Below, piece after piece: positions 8,369-17,519 of a stretch of DNA of 64,000 nucleotides. Location: NCBI RefSeq assembly GCF_963517015.1, contig NZ_CAUQDV010000001.1, positions 2,734,001 to 2,798,000 of the forward strand, in the 5' to 3' direction. Positions within the stretch are counted from its first letter, which is position 1. Each line of letters starts with the position of its first letter. The notes below the pieces were generated by a model. That model made no database searches. It worked only from the letters and a program-made list of their open reading frames with translations, and was not told where the DNA came from. The position numbers were made by a program, and so were the translations under genes. The stretch comes from an uncultured Devosia sp. (GTDB lineage Bacteria; Pseudomonadota; Alphaproteobacteria; Rhizobiales; Devosiaceae).

Positions 8369-9244
8369 TTAGATAAGACCTGCGTGCGCCATTGCAAAGT
8401 CCACGGCCTCTTCCGTCTGGCGCGACACCTGCACGAGCGGCAGACGCAGCTCGTTGGCACAGCGGTTCAGGCGGCTGACGGCATATTTCACGGCCGTGGG
8501 ATTGGGCTCCATGAACAAGTTCTTGTGCAGGTGAACCAGCTTGTCCTGAACTTCCAGCGCGCCCTTGAAATCGCCAGCCAGCGACAGTTCCTGCATCTGC
8601 GAGCAAAGGCGCGGCGCCACATTGGAGGTGACCGAAATACAGCCACGGCCGCCATGGGCGTTGAAGGCCAGCGCGGTGATGTCTTCGCCGGACAGCAGGA
8701 TGAAATCCTTGCCCAGCTTGTCGCGCTGGAGGCTGGTGCGCCCCAGGTCGGCCGTCGCATCCTTGACACCGACGATATTGGGATGAGCCTCGTGCAGTCG
8801 CGCGATGGTGTCGATGGTGAGATCGACCACGGTCCGGCCGGGAACGCTGTAGAGGATGACCGGAATGCCCACGGCCTTTGCAACAGCCGAGAAGTGCTGG
8901 AACATGCCTTCCTGGTTGGGCTTGTTGTAATAGGGCACGATGGTGAGGACGGCGTCAGCGCCAGCCTTTTCGGCGAACCTGGCCAGTTCCACGGCTTCCG
9001 CCGTCGAATTGGATCCAGCGCCCGCAATCACCGGAACGCGCTTGTTGGCGGTTTCGACGGCAATTTCCACCACGCGGCGGTGTTCTTCGTGGCTGACGGT
9101 GGGGCTTTCACCGGTCGTGCCGACGGGCACGAGGCCATGCGTGCCCTCTTCGATCTGCCAATCGACAAAGCTGGCGAAGGCTTTCTCATCGACATTCCCA
9201 TTGCTCATGGGAGTGATGAGTGCCGTAATCGATCCTCGCAGCAT
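8369..9244 (-). CDS. dapA: 4-hydroxy-tetrahydrodipicolinate synthase
   Basis: Condenses pyruvate with aspartate semialdehyde in the diaminopimelate/lysine pathway. It has 291 residues if started at ATG 9244 (MLRGSITALITP, the family N-terminus). The substrate loop GTTGES is at 42-47, the active-site Tyr at 132 (LYSVPGRT) and the Schiff-base Lys at 161 (GVKDATADL). A longer frame from 9298 exists but is unlike the family. dapA-smpB forms an operon. Confidence 0.95.
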   Translation of the reverse strand: MLRGSITALITPMSNGNVDEKAFASFVDWQIEEGTHGLVPVGTTGESPTVSHEEHRRVVEIAVETANKRVPVIAGAGSNSTAEAVELARFAEKAGADAVLTIVPYYNKPNQEGMFQHFSAVAKAVGIPVILYSVPGRTVVDLTIDTIARLHEAHPNIVGVKDATADLGRTSLQRDKLGKDFILLSGEDITALAFNAHGGRGCISVTSNVAPRLCSQMQELSLAGDFKGALEVQDKLVHLHKNLFMEPNPTAVKYAVSRLNRCANELRLPLVQVSRQTEEAVDFAMAHAGLI

Positions 9245-9484
9245 TTGTCGGATATTCCTCAGGTTGGTTGCCACAGTTCTGTCGTGGCGCAATGTCATAG
9301 ACGGTCTGGTGCCGTACGCGGCGCACCATAGTTTTTATCGGGCTCCATCACAACGCTTTGTTGCGCCCGCACGGACCGGACGGTGTCCGGCAACCCGATC
9401 TTTACCGCAGCGCGGTAATGTCGGGTTAACCGCAAGGACGGGGGCTTCCCTGCGGCTAACGACGATGCAGTAACGGGACGGCGG

Positions 9485-11506
9485 ATGAAGACCAGCTTGC
9501 AGGCGGGCCTCATTGCAGCAGTTTTGGGTCTGGCTCTGTTTGCCCCAATGCATGCGATGACCAATGAAAATGTCGACACGACCACAACCGGCGCCCTGCC
9601 CGGCGATGCCGCCGTGCCGGCCGCGGATTTCAAAGGTTCTGCCGCCTTCCAGGCAGGATTGGACCTGCTGGTGGATGGCGAAGCGCAGGCGGCCTATGAC
9701 GCCGCCAAGGGGCTGAGCAGCAGCGCCGAGCGGCGTGCCCTGCAATGGGCGGCGATCTATTTTCATGGTCGTGACATCGACTATCAGTCGATCCAGCGCT
9801 TTGCGGCGGATGCGCCCGATTTCGCCCCGGCCAGCACCTATCGGCTGCGGGTGGAGCAATCCTTGTCCGAGCAGGATGCGGACGGCGCAGCTGTGCTGGC
9901 GGCCCTGGGCGATGCCGACCCGAGCACGATGGATTCGCAGATCCGCCTTGCCATGGCGCTGCGCGACGACGGCGAAACCGCCCGCGCGACCACGCTGGCC
10001 AAGAGCCTGTGGACCGAGAATTTCCTGACCACCGAGCAGGAAGCCGAAGTCCTCGACAGGCTGGGAAGCCTGCTGGACCGCGACGATCATTGGGCGCGGG
10101 CGCAGAACCTGATGATGCATGATCGGGCCCGCGGCAGCGAGCGGCTGTTGCCCTATCTCACCGGGGCGCAGCAATCGCTGGTGGTGGCGCGGGCGGCGGT
10201 GTCGCGCAATGATGCAGACGCCAAGGCGCTGCTCGACAAGGTCGACCCAAGCCTGCGCGACAATGCGGTCTATGTCTATTCGCGGGCGCAACGCGCACGG
10301 CAGTTCGAGCTGTGGCAAAGCGCCGTCGACTGGCTCGACAAGGCGCCCGCAGCGCTGATCGACGCCGATGAATGGTGGTATGAACGACGAATCCTCGTGC
10401 GCAAGCTGCTCGACATCGGCCAGCCGGATTTGGCCTATCGCGCGGCGGCTGGCTATACCAATGGTCCGGAAGCGCGGATGGTGGATGCGCTGTTCCACGC
10501 CGGCTGGATTGCCCTGGCGTTTCTGGACGATGCCGAGGCGGCGCGGGACCATTTCACCGAACTGACCAAACACACCACCCTGCCCGACAGCATCAGCCAG
10601 GCGAATTATTGGCTGGCGCGGGCGGAGGTAAAGCTGGGGCATATCGAGGCAGCGCGAGCGGCGCTGACCATCGCAGCGCGTTATAACACCGTCTATTACG
10701 GACAATTGGCGCGAACCGAGCTGGGCGAGGCCGGTGTCGGCATTCGTCCGCTGCCCGATGTGGCGGCCAACGAAACGCTGTTTAATGCCGATCCGGCGGT
10801 GCGGGCGGTGCGACTTTTGGCAGCCAATGGGCAGGCGCGACTGGCCGTGCCGCTGCTGCGCCATTTCGGCACAACGCGGAGCAGCGCGGGCGAGATGCTG
10901 CTGGCCGCGAAGCTGGCCGAGGAAATCGGCGCGCATCAGGTGGCGATCGCCATTGCCACCAGCGCCGATCAGCGCGGCACGCCGCTCGACGTGTTCAATT
11001 TTCCCCAGGATGCGCGGCTGGCGGAGGCCGATCTCAAGGCCGAGCGCGCGGCGGTCTATGCGGTCATGCGGCAGGAATCCATGTTCCAGCTCGATGCCGT
11101 GTCTTCGGCGGGCGCCCGCGGGCTGATGCAGCTGATGCCCGGAACCGCGGAGGAAGTGGCCCGCAAGGTGGGCGTCGATTATTCGCCCAGCCGGCTGGTG
11201 AGCGATGCCGAATATAACGCGCTGCTCGGCTCGACCTACCTCAAAACCCAGCTCGATCGCTATGATGGGTCGCTGGTGCTGGCGGCGGCGGCCTATAATG
11301 CGGGGCCGGGCAATGCCAACAAGTGGATCGCGGCCTATGGCGATCCGCGGGCGGACAATGTCGATCCGGTGATCTGGGTCGAGCTCATCCCCTTCTCGGA
11401 AACAAGGACTTATGTGAAGCGCGTGCTGGGCAATTACCTCGTCTATCGCGAGCGGCTGGGCGATGATCCGGTGCCGCTGCAACAGGCGCTGCGGAGCATC
11501 AGATAG
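9485..11506 (+). CDS. Soluble lytic murein transglycosylase
   Basis: Periplasmic peptidoglycan-cleaving enzyme of 673 residues. It has a signal peptide (hydrophobic residues 5-20) and a long alpha-helical superhelical region. The C-terminal SLT domain has the catalytic Glu531 in MRQESMFQLD, then SSAGARGLMQLMPGTA and the LAAAAYNAGPGNANKW motif. It is divergent from dapA, whose product feeds peptidoglycan cross-bridge synthesis; that link is suggestive only. Close to E. coli Slt70 in layout. Confidence 0.92.
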   Translation: MKTSLQAGLIAAVLGLALFAPMHAMTNENVDTTTTGALPGDAAVPAADFKGSAAFQAGLDLLVDGEAQAAYDAAKGLSSSAERRALQWAAIYFHGRDIDYQSIQRFAADAPDFAPASTYRLRVEQSLSEQDADGAAVLAALGDADPSTMDSQIRLAMALRDDGETARATTLAKSLWTENFLTTEQEAEVLDRLGSLLDRDDHWARAQNLMMHDRARGSERLLPYLTGAQQSLVVARAAVSRNDADAKALLDKVDPSLRDNAVYVYSRAQRARQFELWQSAVDWLDKAPAALIDADEWWYERRILVRKLLDIGQPDLAYRAAAGYTNGPEARMVDALFHAGWIALAFLDDAEAARDHFTELTKHTTLPDSISQANYWLARAEVKLGHIEAARAALTIAARYNTVYYGQLARTELGEAGVGIRPLPDVAANETLFNADPAVRAVRLLAANGQARLAVPLLRHFGTTRSSAGEMLLAAKLAEEIGAHQVAIAIATSADQRGTPLDVFNFPQDARLAEADLKAERAAVYAVMRQESMFQLDAVSSAGARGLMQLMPGTAEEVARKVGVDYSPSRLVSDAEYNALLGSTYLKTQLDRYDGSLVLAAAAYNAGPGNANKWIAAYGDPRADNVDPVIWVELIPFSETRTYVKRVLGNYLVYRERLGDDPVPLQQALRSIR

Positions 11507-11544
11507 CGCAAGCATGCTGGACGACTTCTTGTAAACTTGCAGCC

Positions 11545-12477
11545 ATGGCCAGATTCGTCCTCCCCGACCACGCCGCTTTTGCCGACCTGCCCGTTACCAT
11601 GGTGACGCTGGGGGCGGCCCTGCGCGCCGCCGTGCATGTCTCGGGCACGCTCTCCCGCAAGCACCTGCCGGTGGTCTGTCTTGCCGGCTATCAGCGCAAC
11701 ATGAGCGACTTTGCCGATTTCGCCAGCTACTTCCGCCGCGCGGGTGGCGGGGAATGGCCGGTGGTGCTGCTTGATCTGCCGGGACGTGGACGGGCCGATG
11801 ATCGCAAAAAGGCCGACGACTATAGCTCAATCACGGATGCCCGCGACGTGGCCTCGATCCTTGCTGCGCTGGGGATCGGCAAGGCGATCATCCTGGGCCA
11901 GGGGCATGGTGGACAGGTGGCCATGGCGCTGGCGGCGCGGCATCCGCTGCTGGTGGCTGGGACGGTGTTGCTCGACTCCGGTCCGGTGACGGATTCGCGC
12001 GGCATCGTGCGGCTGCGCAACAATCTCGAGCATGTCGAAAAACTGCGCGGCGAGAAGGTGGTCACCGCCGGCTTCAAACGCATGTTGGCGGGGGATTATC
12101 CCGGGTTGGCCGAGGCGCGGCTGGGCGGTTTGATCGGACGGACGCATGTGATCGACAGCCGCGGACGGGCCAAACCGCTCTATGACAAGCGGCTGATCGA
12201 GGCTCTGGCCAGCATCAATTTCGATGACGTACTGGCGGCACAATGGCCGCTATTCGATGCGCTGACCTGCGCACCGCTGATGCTGCTGCGGACGCAGCTG
12301 ACCGACCAGTTGCGCCGCGAAACTTTCGAGGAAATGGTGCGGCGGCGGCCCGACGCCACGGCGCTGACCATTGCCGGCCAGGGTTCGCCCGCCCTGTTCG
12401 ACCAGCGCGAGGAAATCGAGGCCGTGGCGGATTTCGTAATCCGCACCAGCAAGCTGGCTCTGGGAAAGGCGGCTTGA
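11545..12477 (+). CDS. Alpha/beta-hydrolase-fold protein without the nucleophile Ser
   Basis: A 310-residue alpha/beta-hydrolase homologue. The N-terminal strand/oxyanion region (VVLLDLPGRGRAD) is clear. The nucleophile elbow, normally G-x-S-x-G-G, reads GQGHGG, so Gly120 sits where Ser, Asp or Cys should be. The DNA (GGC CAG GGG CAT GGT GGA) confirms this. A candidate histidine near the C-terminus is also not evident. It may be non-catalytic (scaffold or binding) or use another chemistry. It begins 38 bases after the transglycosylase and may share its transcript. Confidence 0.75.
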   Translation: MARFVLPDHAAFADLPVTMVTLGAALRAAVHVSGTLSRKHLPVVCLAGYQRNMSDFADFASYFRRAGGGEWPVVLLDLPGRGRADDRKKADDYSSITDARDVASILAALGIGKAIILGQGHGGQVAMALAARHPLLVAGTVLLDSGPVTDSRGIVRLRNNLEHVEKLRGEKVVTAGFKRMLAGDYPGLAEARLGGLIGRTHVIDSRGRAKPLYDKRLIEALASINFDDVLAAQWPLFDALTCAPLMLLRTQLTDQLRRETFEEMVRRRPDATALTIAGQGSPALFDQREEIEAVADFVIRTSKLALGKAA

Positions 12478-12478
12478 A

Positions 12479-12997
12479 TTAGGCCGCGGCCTTCTTCAGC
12501 AGTTCGCTGGCCTGCTCCACCCAGCGTTCGCGGCCGACGCGGCCCTTGAAACCCAGCTTGTCTTCCACAAACTCGGCATCGCCCCGGCTCCACAGCGCGA
12601 GCTGGTCGAGGTGGTAATAGCCCATGCCATTGAGCGCGGCCTCGATCTTGGGGCCGATGCCCTTGATCTGCTTGAGATCGTCAGCCATGCCGCCGCGTGG
12701 GGACGATAGCGCACCCGGACGTGTGGTGGCCGGTTTGGCAACGACAAGCTTGGCGGGCCGCAACGGCTCGTCGACCCGTGCCGCGAGACGGGCGGCGGGG
12801 CTGCGCGGGCGCTGCAATTGTTGGGGAGCGGGCTTGGTTTCAAGCCTGACCACGGGAGCCGGCGCGACGGCCGGCACGGATCTTGTGCCACGACCGGCAT
12901 GGATCATGGCGCGCAGGCCATAACCGAGCCCGCAGCCGGCAAGATAAGCGACAAGAACAAGGCCGGCGGTTTCGAGCAAGAGAGCGGTGTTGAACAT
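12479..12997 (-). CDS. Membrane-anchored helix-hairpin-helix domain protein
   Basis: A 172-residue protein. One membrane helix lies at about residues 7-30 (LLLETAGLVLVAYLAGCGLG), followed by a Pro/Ala-rich linker to about 105. The C-terminal HhH-type domain has DDLKQIKGIGPKIEAAL then GYYHLDQLALWSRGDAEF. This domain resembles the one appended to some NuoE subunits and to SAM-like adaptors; it may bind DNA or protein. ATG 12997 starts four bases after the stop of a 37-residue membrane peptide, itself next to the OmpA-family gene, so the three form an operon. It converges with the hydrolase gene at 12477 with one base between stops. Confidence 0.75.
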   Translation of the reverse strand: MFNTALLLETAGLVLVAYLAGCGLGYGLRAMIHAGRGTRSVPAVAPAPVVRLETKPAPQQLQRPRSPAARLAARVDEPLRPAKLVVAKPATTRPGALSSPRGGMADDLKQIKGIGPKIEAALNGMGYYHLDQLALWSRGDAEFVEDKLGFKGRVGRERWVEQASELLKKAAA

Positions 12998-13001
12998 GGT
13001 G

Positions 13002-13115
13002 TCAGGCTCTGGGCGGCGTGAAGCTGCGCCAGCCGACCACAAGGCCGATCGAGGCCGCGCCCAGCAGATAGGGCCAGTAGAAGCCGATCAGATAGAGCGC
13101 CGAATCCAAGTCCAC
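13002..13115 (-). CDS. Small membrane protein, 37 residues
   Basis: A short frame between the OmpA-family gene and the HhH gene. It starts at GTG 13115, one base after the OmpA stop, with GGGGAG as ribosome site, and stops four bases before the next ATG. The product begins MDLDSALYLIGFYWPYLLGA, then one transmembrane stretch and a short basic C-terminus (WRSF). The tight fit in the operon, the ribosome site and the membrane-like composition support a real gene. No function is known to me. Confidence 0.6.
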   Translation of the reverse strand: MDLDSALYLIGFYWPYLLGAASIGLVVGWRSFTPPRA

Positions 13116-13116
13116 C

Positions 13117-15465
13117 TCACTCCCCTGCCTTGACCGTGACGACGATGCGCCTGTTCATGCGCTTGCCTTCGGGCGTGGCATTGTCGGCGATGGGCATGGT
13201 TTCGCCATACCCGACGGCATAGAGCCGGTTGGCCGAGACGCCGCGCTGGATCAGGGCATTGACGACGGCTTCGGCGCGCGAAACCGACAGGGCCATGTTC
13301 TGGCCGGCATCACCATCGGTATCGGTATGGCCCTCGATATGCACGGTGGCGTTAGGACAGGCGGCGAGATCGACCGCCAGTTCATCGAGCGCAACATCGG
13401 ACTCCGCCGCGATACGGGCTGCACCGGAGGCAAAGAAGATGGCATTGCGGGCCGAAAACTGCGCGATCGGCGCCGCGCAGGCCGAAATGTCGGCATTGGC
13501 GGCCGGCTCCGGTGTGGCGATAGCGGGACGGAGCACAACGGCGGGCTGGGCCGGATCGCTTGGCGCAGAAGCGGGCTCGGGCTGAGACGGCGCGGGCTCG
13601 ATAGCCGGAGTTTCGACAGGAGCCGGCGCCTGAGCGACCACTGCTGGTTCCGCAGGCGGTTCCGGCTCGGGCACAGCTTCAGGCTGGGGAACGATTATCG
13701 GCGTGCGGACGACGGCAACAGCAGGCGTCTCGGCAATTTCCGAGTCGGCAGAAGGCGTTGCAGGCGATGGCTCAGGTGTTGAGTCCGCTGCCATGACCGG
13801 TGCGGCCAGGGCCATGGACCAACCGGCGGCTGCGAGTGTCCCATCGGCGAAGCGGGTCTCGATATCGTTGCGTGCGGCTGGCGAGGCGGGTGTTCCGGTC
13901 AGGGTCCAGGCGCCGCGGGCATAATAGACTTCGCCATCCTCGAGCAGCGAGAGCAGCTCCAGCGCCTGTTCAGCCGAGGCGATGAAATTGGCCGGTTCGC
14001 CGGAGGCATAGACCATGTTGGTGGTCGCGTTCGGACCGGCTTCGGCGAGGAAGGCGGTTTCGATTTCGGGGCTGGGCACGCGGCCGGACAGGGTGACGAC
14101 GCCGCCGGACTTGCTGGCGGACCAGCCATAGTCGGTGGTCAGCGGCGATTTTATGTCGGACATGGCGAGAACCAGGCCCTGCGGCGCGCCATCGGACAGG
14201 GTGGCGCGGATGGTCTGGTAGTCGGTGAGCGACGCCGCCGTGCCGGTCAGGGTCATGACATTGTCGCGCAGGGAGAAGCGGCCTTCGCTCATGCGGTCGA
14301 GTGCGGCAAGACCATAATCTACAGCCGACTGATAGCGCTCGGGCGCGCCGCGGCCGAGTTTGAGGTAGGTGATATCGGCATTGGCATGGGCACCGAGGGC
14401 CTTGCGAGTGGCTTCGTCCGGCGCGTAGCCGTCGAAAATGATCGCACTCCCAGCCTGGCGCGTGGCGCTCATCCAGTAGTCGGCAATGCGCGGGGCATCG
14501 AGGGTCACGATGCTATTGGCGCCCTGCAGGCTATCGGTCACAGCCTGGGCGATTTCCACAGATGGCGGGGCACCAGTCAGGCTGCTTTCATCGCCGAGGA
14601 TGGTTGCAGAGCCATGCTCCAGCTTCGCAAGCTGGGTGAGCAAAAGCATGGAACGCTCTGCAAAGTCTCGTGGTTCGCCAGAGCCGAGCGCCAGTCCGGT
14701 GGCAACGGGAATGCCCGAAACATCCGCGGCGCGATAGCGATCGACGCTGGCATCGTCGGGGACAAAGCCGGTGACGGCGATGGTCTTGCCGTCGAACGTG
14801 GCGCTCCAGCTATAGGGCTCGACCAATGCCGGGGTTATCCTGACATCGCCCAGGGTGAGACCGGCGGGCGCCCCTGCCCGCATGACAATCTGCAAATCGC
14901 GAAATGCTTTTTCCGACGCGGCGCGTCCGTTCAGATTGAGCGTGGTATCGCTGAGGGTGATGCCGCCCTTGTCGAAATATTTGAGGTTATCGATGGCAAA
15001 ACTCGCGCCGGCGACGAAGGCCGTGCGTTCGGGCATGCCGGAGCGCAGGTCCAGAGCGCTTGGCGCATCGTGGATTTTCGCCGCCAGCATATCCCGAGTT
15101 CGACTATCCGGAACGCTGCCGGAGATCAGAGGCCCCTGCTCCATCACCTCGGCGGTGAAAAGATAGGGCTTGGCCATGGGGGCGAGCGTGGTGTCGGTCA
15201 CGATGGTGCCGATAGCGGGCGTGGCATCGAGGCGGGCGATGGCGGTTTGGACATTGGCGGCAGATGTCGTGGTGCCGGTGAGCTTGAGATCACGACCATC
15301 AAGCGTCAGCTCAGCCCAGTCCTGACCGGATTGGGTCATGGCGGCTTGCGCTCTTGTGGTCAGGTCTTCGGCCATGTCGGTCGAAGTCATCGCCAGAGTG
15401 AGGCTGGTTCCGGCGAGGACGGTGGCCAGTCCCGGCACGACCCATTTGATGAGGTCCCTGATCAT
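13117..15465 (-). CDS. Large OmpA-family protein with repeated BON-like modules
   Basis: A 782-residue envelope protein. It has an uncleaved-looking N-terminal membrane anchor (LIKWVVPGLATVLAGTS). A run of ~75-90-residue modules with recurring patterns such as DGRDLKLTGTT, DGKTIAVTGFVPDD and NVMTLTGTA resembles BON/secretin-like folds. A Pro/Glu/Ala-rich linker lies at about residues 575-650. The C-terminal OmpA/MotB peptidoglycan-binding domain contains VHIEGHTDTDGDAGQNMALS. I chose ATG 15465 over the longer frame to 15549 because it begins directly with the membrane anchor. It is first in a three-gene operon and lies just downstream of the porin gene and its terminator. Confidence 0.85.
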   Translation of the reverse strand: MIRDLIKWVVPGLATVLAGTSLTLAMTSTDMAEDLTTRAQAAMTQSGQDWAELTLDGRDLKLTGTTTSAANVQTAIARLDATPAIGTIVTDTTLAPMAKPYLFTAEVMEQGPLISGSVPDSRTRDMLAAKIHDAPSALDLRSGMPERTAFVAGASFAIDNLKYFDKGGITLSDTTLNLNGRAASEKAFRDLQIVMRAGAPAGLTLGDVRITPALVEPYSWSATFDGKTIAVTGFVPDDASVDRYRAADVSGIPVATGLALGSGEPRDFAERSMLLLTQLAKLEHGSATILGDESSLTGAPPSVEIAQAVTDSLQGANSIVTLDAPRIADYWMSATRQAGSAIIFDGYAPDEATRKALGAHANADITYLKLGRGAPERYQSAVDYGLAALDRMSEGRFSLRDNVMTLTGTAASLTDYQTIRATLSDGAPQGLVLAMSDIKSPLTTDYGWSASKSGGVVTLSGRVPSPEIETAFLAEAGPNATTNMVYASGEPANFIASAEQALELLSLLEDGEVYYARGAWTLTGTPASPAARNDIETRFADGTLAAAGWSMALAAPVMAADSTPEPSPATPSADSEIAETPAVAVVRTPIIVPQPEAVPEPEPPAEPAVVAQAPAPVETPAIEPAPSQPEPASAPSDPAQPAVVLRPAIATPEPAANADISACAAPIAQFSARNAIFFASGAARIAAESDVALDELAVDLAACPNATVHIEGHTDTDGDAGQNMALSVSRAEAVVNALIQRGVSANRLYAVGYGETMPIADNATPEGKRMNRRIVVTVKAGE

Positions 15466-15560
15466 CGAACATCCAAATCTATCCGCAATGGCGCAAGGGT
15501 AGATGATTTGCGGGTGATTTGGGGAGAGGCAATGGCGATGAATACGCAATGATCAAAAGA

Positions 15561-15586
15561 AAAGGCCCGGCGTGAGCCGGGCCTTT
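15561..15586 (-). terminator. Strong terminator after the porin gene
   Basis: A perfect 11-bp stem AAAGGCCCGGC / GCCGGGCCTTT with a GTGA loop, followed on the minus strand by TTTGATC. It lies 25 bases past the porin stop and separates it from the OmpA-family operon. Flanking A and T runs could let it work in both directions. Confidence 0.9.
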
Positions 15587-15610
15587 CCGTATCCAATTGT
15601 AATCTGAAGA

Positions 15611-17071
15611 TTACTGGAAGGACTTGGCAGCCTTGAAGGTAACCTTGTAAGCGCCGTTTTCCTGGACCTTGGCACCGAGCGAGGACGAGAAGCCGCCGCC
15701 GGGGTTCCAGCCGAGCGAGGCCGAAGCGTAGAAGTCGGAGTCCGAGCCGCCGATCGGGCGGACGGTGGCAACGGTGTCTTCGCCGTGGCCATAGACACCG
15801 ATTTCACCGGTGAGCTTGATGGTCTCGGTGACAGCAGCGATAACCTGGAGAGCGACCTGGTAACCATCGCCAACACCGTCGGTGCCGTCGTTCCAGTAGC
15901 GACCGCCGAGGTTCAGTTCGATGCCTTCAGCAACGGTGGCGCCGATAGAGCCGCCGAAACCGATGTCAGCATCGTCGTCGTTCTCAGGACCATCAACGGC
16001 TTCAGCCGAGAGAGCAACCTTGAACATGTCGAAGGTGGCTTCGCCGGAAGCGAGGACATTCCAGTAGTTGTTCCAGTCGTCAGTGCCCGGTACGTAGTAA
16101 CCACCGAACGAACCAGCAGCGCGAACCTTGAAGTTGTCGAAGGTTGCGGTTGCGCCGGTGTGGACGATGTACGTGTCACCAGCGGTGGTTTCGCCATCGA
16201 GCAGGCCGCCGTAGGCGCCGCTCAGGTGAGCGGTCACGCCCGAACCAGCGTAGTCGAGAACACCGACCAGGGTACCCGAACGCTGTGCGTCGATGATAGC
16301 ATCGCCGTCACCGCCGAGGTTTTCCAGACCGATCTTGGCGATCAGGCCTTCACCGATATTGGTCCAGAGCTGGATAACATGGCCACCACGGATGGGAGCA
16401 TAGTCATCCATACCTTCGTCGTTCAGGACGCCAGCGTCAGCAATTTCTGCACCAAACAGGCCGGTGAAGTTGAAGGGCTCGTCGTCGCCTTCGTTGAAGA
16501 TCGAACCGCGCTTACCGGCGGTCAGGACAGTGGTATCACCGACCTGGACGTAGGCTTCGTCGATTTCGATTTCCGAACCGATTTCGATCTGAGCAACACC
16601 ATCGTCGGAGACCAGCGGACCAGCGCCGTCAGGATCGCCGAGCACGCCATCAACACCAAAACCACCGTTGCGAACGCGCGGACGGTCGTCATGCTTGATC
16701 TTGATGACAGCAGAGGCAGGACCGAAGTCCGAACCGGCGGTGCCGACAAACTTCAGCCAGGACTGAACGCGCGACTCCCAGTCATTGTTCGAGATACCGG
16801 CAATATCGGTATCGCCATCGAAGGAGACCGAGTCAACACCTTCGACTTCAGCAATTGGGGTGCCGTTGTCGCGGTAGTTGCCCCAGTTGAATTCGTACTT
16901 CACTTCGCCCGAGATCTGCAGGCAGTTGGTGTCGGACGAGATCGTCAGACCCGACAGGCCCAGCTCGTCGCAAACGTCGAGCGAGGTGAGAACGCCGAGA
17001 TCGGCAGCAAAGCCAGCGGTCGAGAGACCGGCAGCAGCAACAGAACCGAGGATAAGGCTCTTGAGTTTCAT
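15611..17071 (-). CDS. Alphaproteobacterial porin (Porin_2 type)
   Basis: Outer-membrane porin of 486 residues. The signal peptide is 1-22 (MKLKSLILGSVAAAGLSTAG, cleavage before AD). It is followed by a conserved early Cys pair region (SLDVCDELGLSGL, TNCLQISGEVKYEF) and many beta strands; the end KVTFKAAKSF*Q* is short of a terminal Phe by one residue. The start ATG 17071 has a GGAGG eight bases upstream; an upstream extension to 17194 is unlikely. Codon usage is strongly optimised (repeated GTC, ACC, GGC), as expected for an abundant protein. Confidence 0.92.
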   Translation of the reverse strand: MKLKSLILGSVAAAGLSTAGFAADLGVLTSLDVCDELGLSGLTISSDTNCLQISGEVKYEFNWGNYRDNGTPIAEVEGVDSVSFDGDTDIAGISNNDWESRVQSWLKFVGTAGSDFGPASAVIKIKHDDRPRVRNGGFGVDGVLGDPDGAGPLVSDDGVAQIEIGSEIEIDEAYVQVGDTTVLTAGKRGSIFNEGDDEPFNFTGLFGAEIADAGVLNDEGMDDYAPIRGGHVIQLWTNIGEGLIAKIGLENLGGDGDAIIDAQRSGTLVGVLDYAGSGVTAHLSGAYGGLLDGETTAGDTYIVHTGATATFDNFKVRAAGSFGGYYVPGTDDWNNYWNVLASGEATFDMFKVALSAEAVDGPENDDDADIGFGGSIGATVAEGIELNLGGRYWNDGTDGVGDGYQVALQVIAAVTETIKLTGEIGVYGHGEDTVATVRPIGGSDSDFYASASLGWNPGGGFSSSLGAKVQENGAYKVTFKAAKSFQ

Positions 17072-17519
17072 AGATTGACCTCCAAAGTCAGTCATTTTAT
17101 GCGCCGGTTGCCCGGCAGTTTGTCGAAACGCGACCACACTATCGTGGTGCAGTGTGTTGCCGTCGCGCTGCGACCGACAAACGATCCCATGCATGGATTC
17201 GCAAGACCCACTCTACGCATGACGAAAAATGACGCAATCTCGCAAAAGCCGTTTTGGGCGTGCCCGAATATGGTTGCATGAGTGTTGTTGCAGATTCAGC
17301 ACACAGATCGAAACGACCTGTTAATCTGGGTAAACAAAGGGTTAATTTTGCTGGATTCGCAGGCGGTTAGCGGGTGACGCATGGCATTTTACCGATGTTT
17401 CACGCGGTTTTCGCGGCAATGATGGATCGCCCTGTACGCAGCGGGCCCTTGGCGTAAATATGGGCAGAATAGGGACTTTAGGCGGCGCGTGATCCGCGGC
17501 CGTCACATTTGGAGGAAAG
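17072..17519. other. Divergent upstream region of porin and SDR genes (448 bases)
   Basis: No gene is seen here. It must hold the porin promoter on the minus strand and the SDR promoter on the plus strand. AT-rich patches near 17220-17350 and a small stem GTCGC-GCT-GCGAC near 17162 are visible, but I cannot assign -35/-10 boxes with confidence. Confidence 0.5.

Noticed and set aside
9335..11515. A 726-residue frame on the minus strand across the transglycosylase gene
   Set aside because: It is a shadow of the high-GC third positions of the plus-strand gene. The protein is His/Arg/Gly-rich with no domain, and the plus strand encodes a clear SLT enzyme.
15561..15586. The porin terminator as part of a dispersed repeat family
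   Set aside because: Its short stem is unlike the long repeats and lies exactly where a terminator should; no second copy is in the window.
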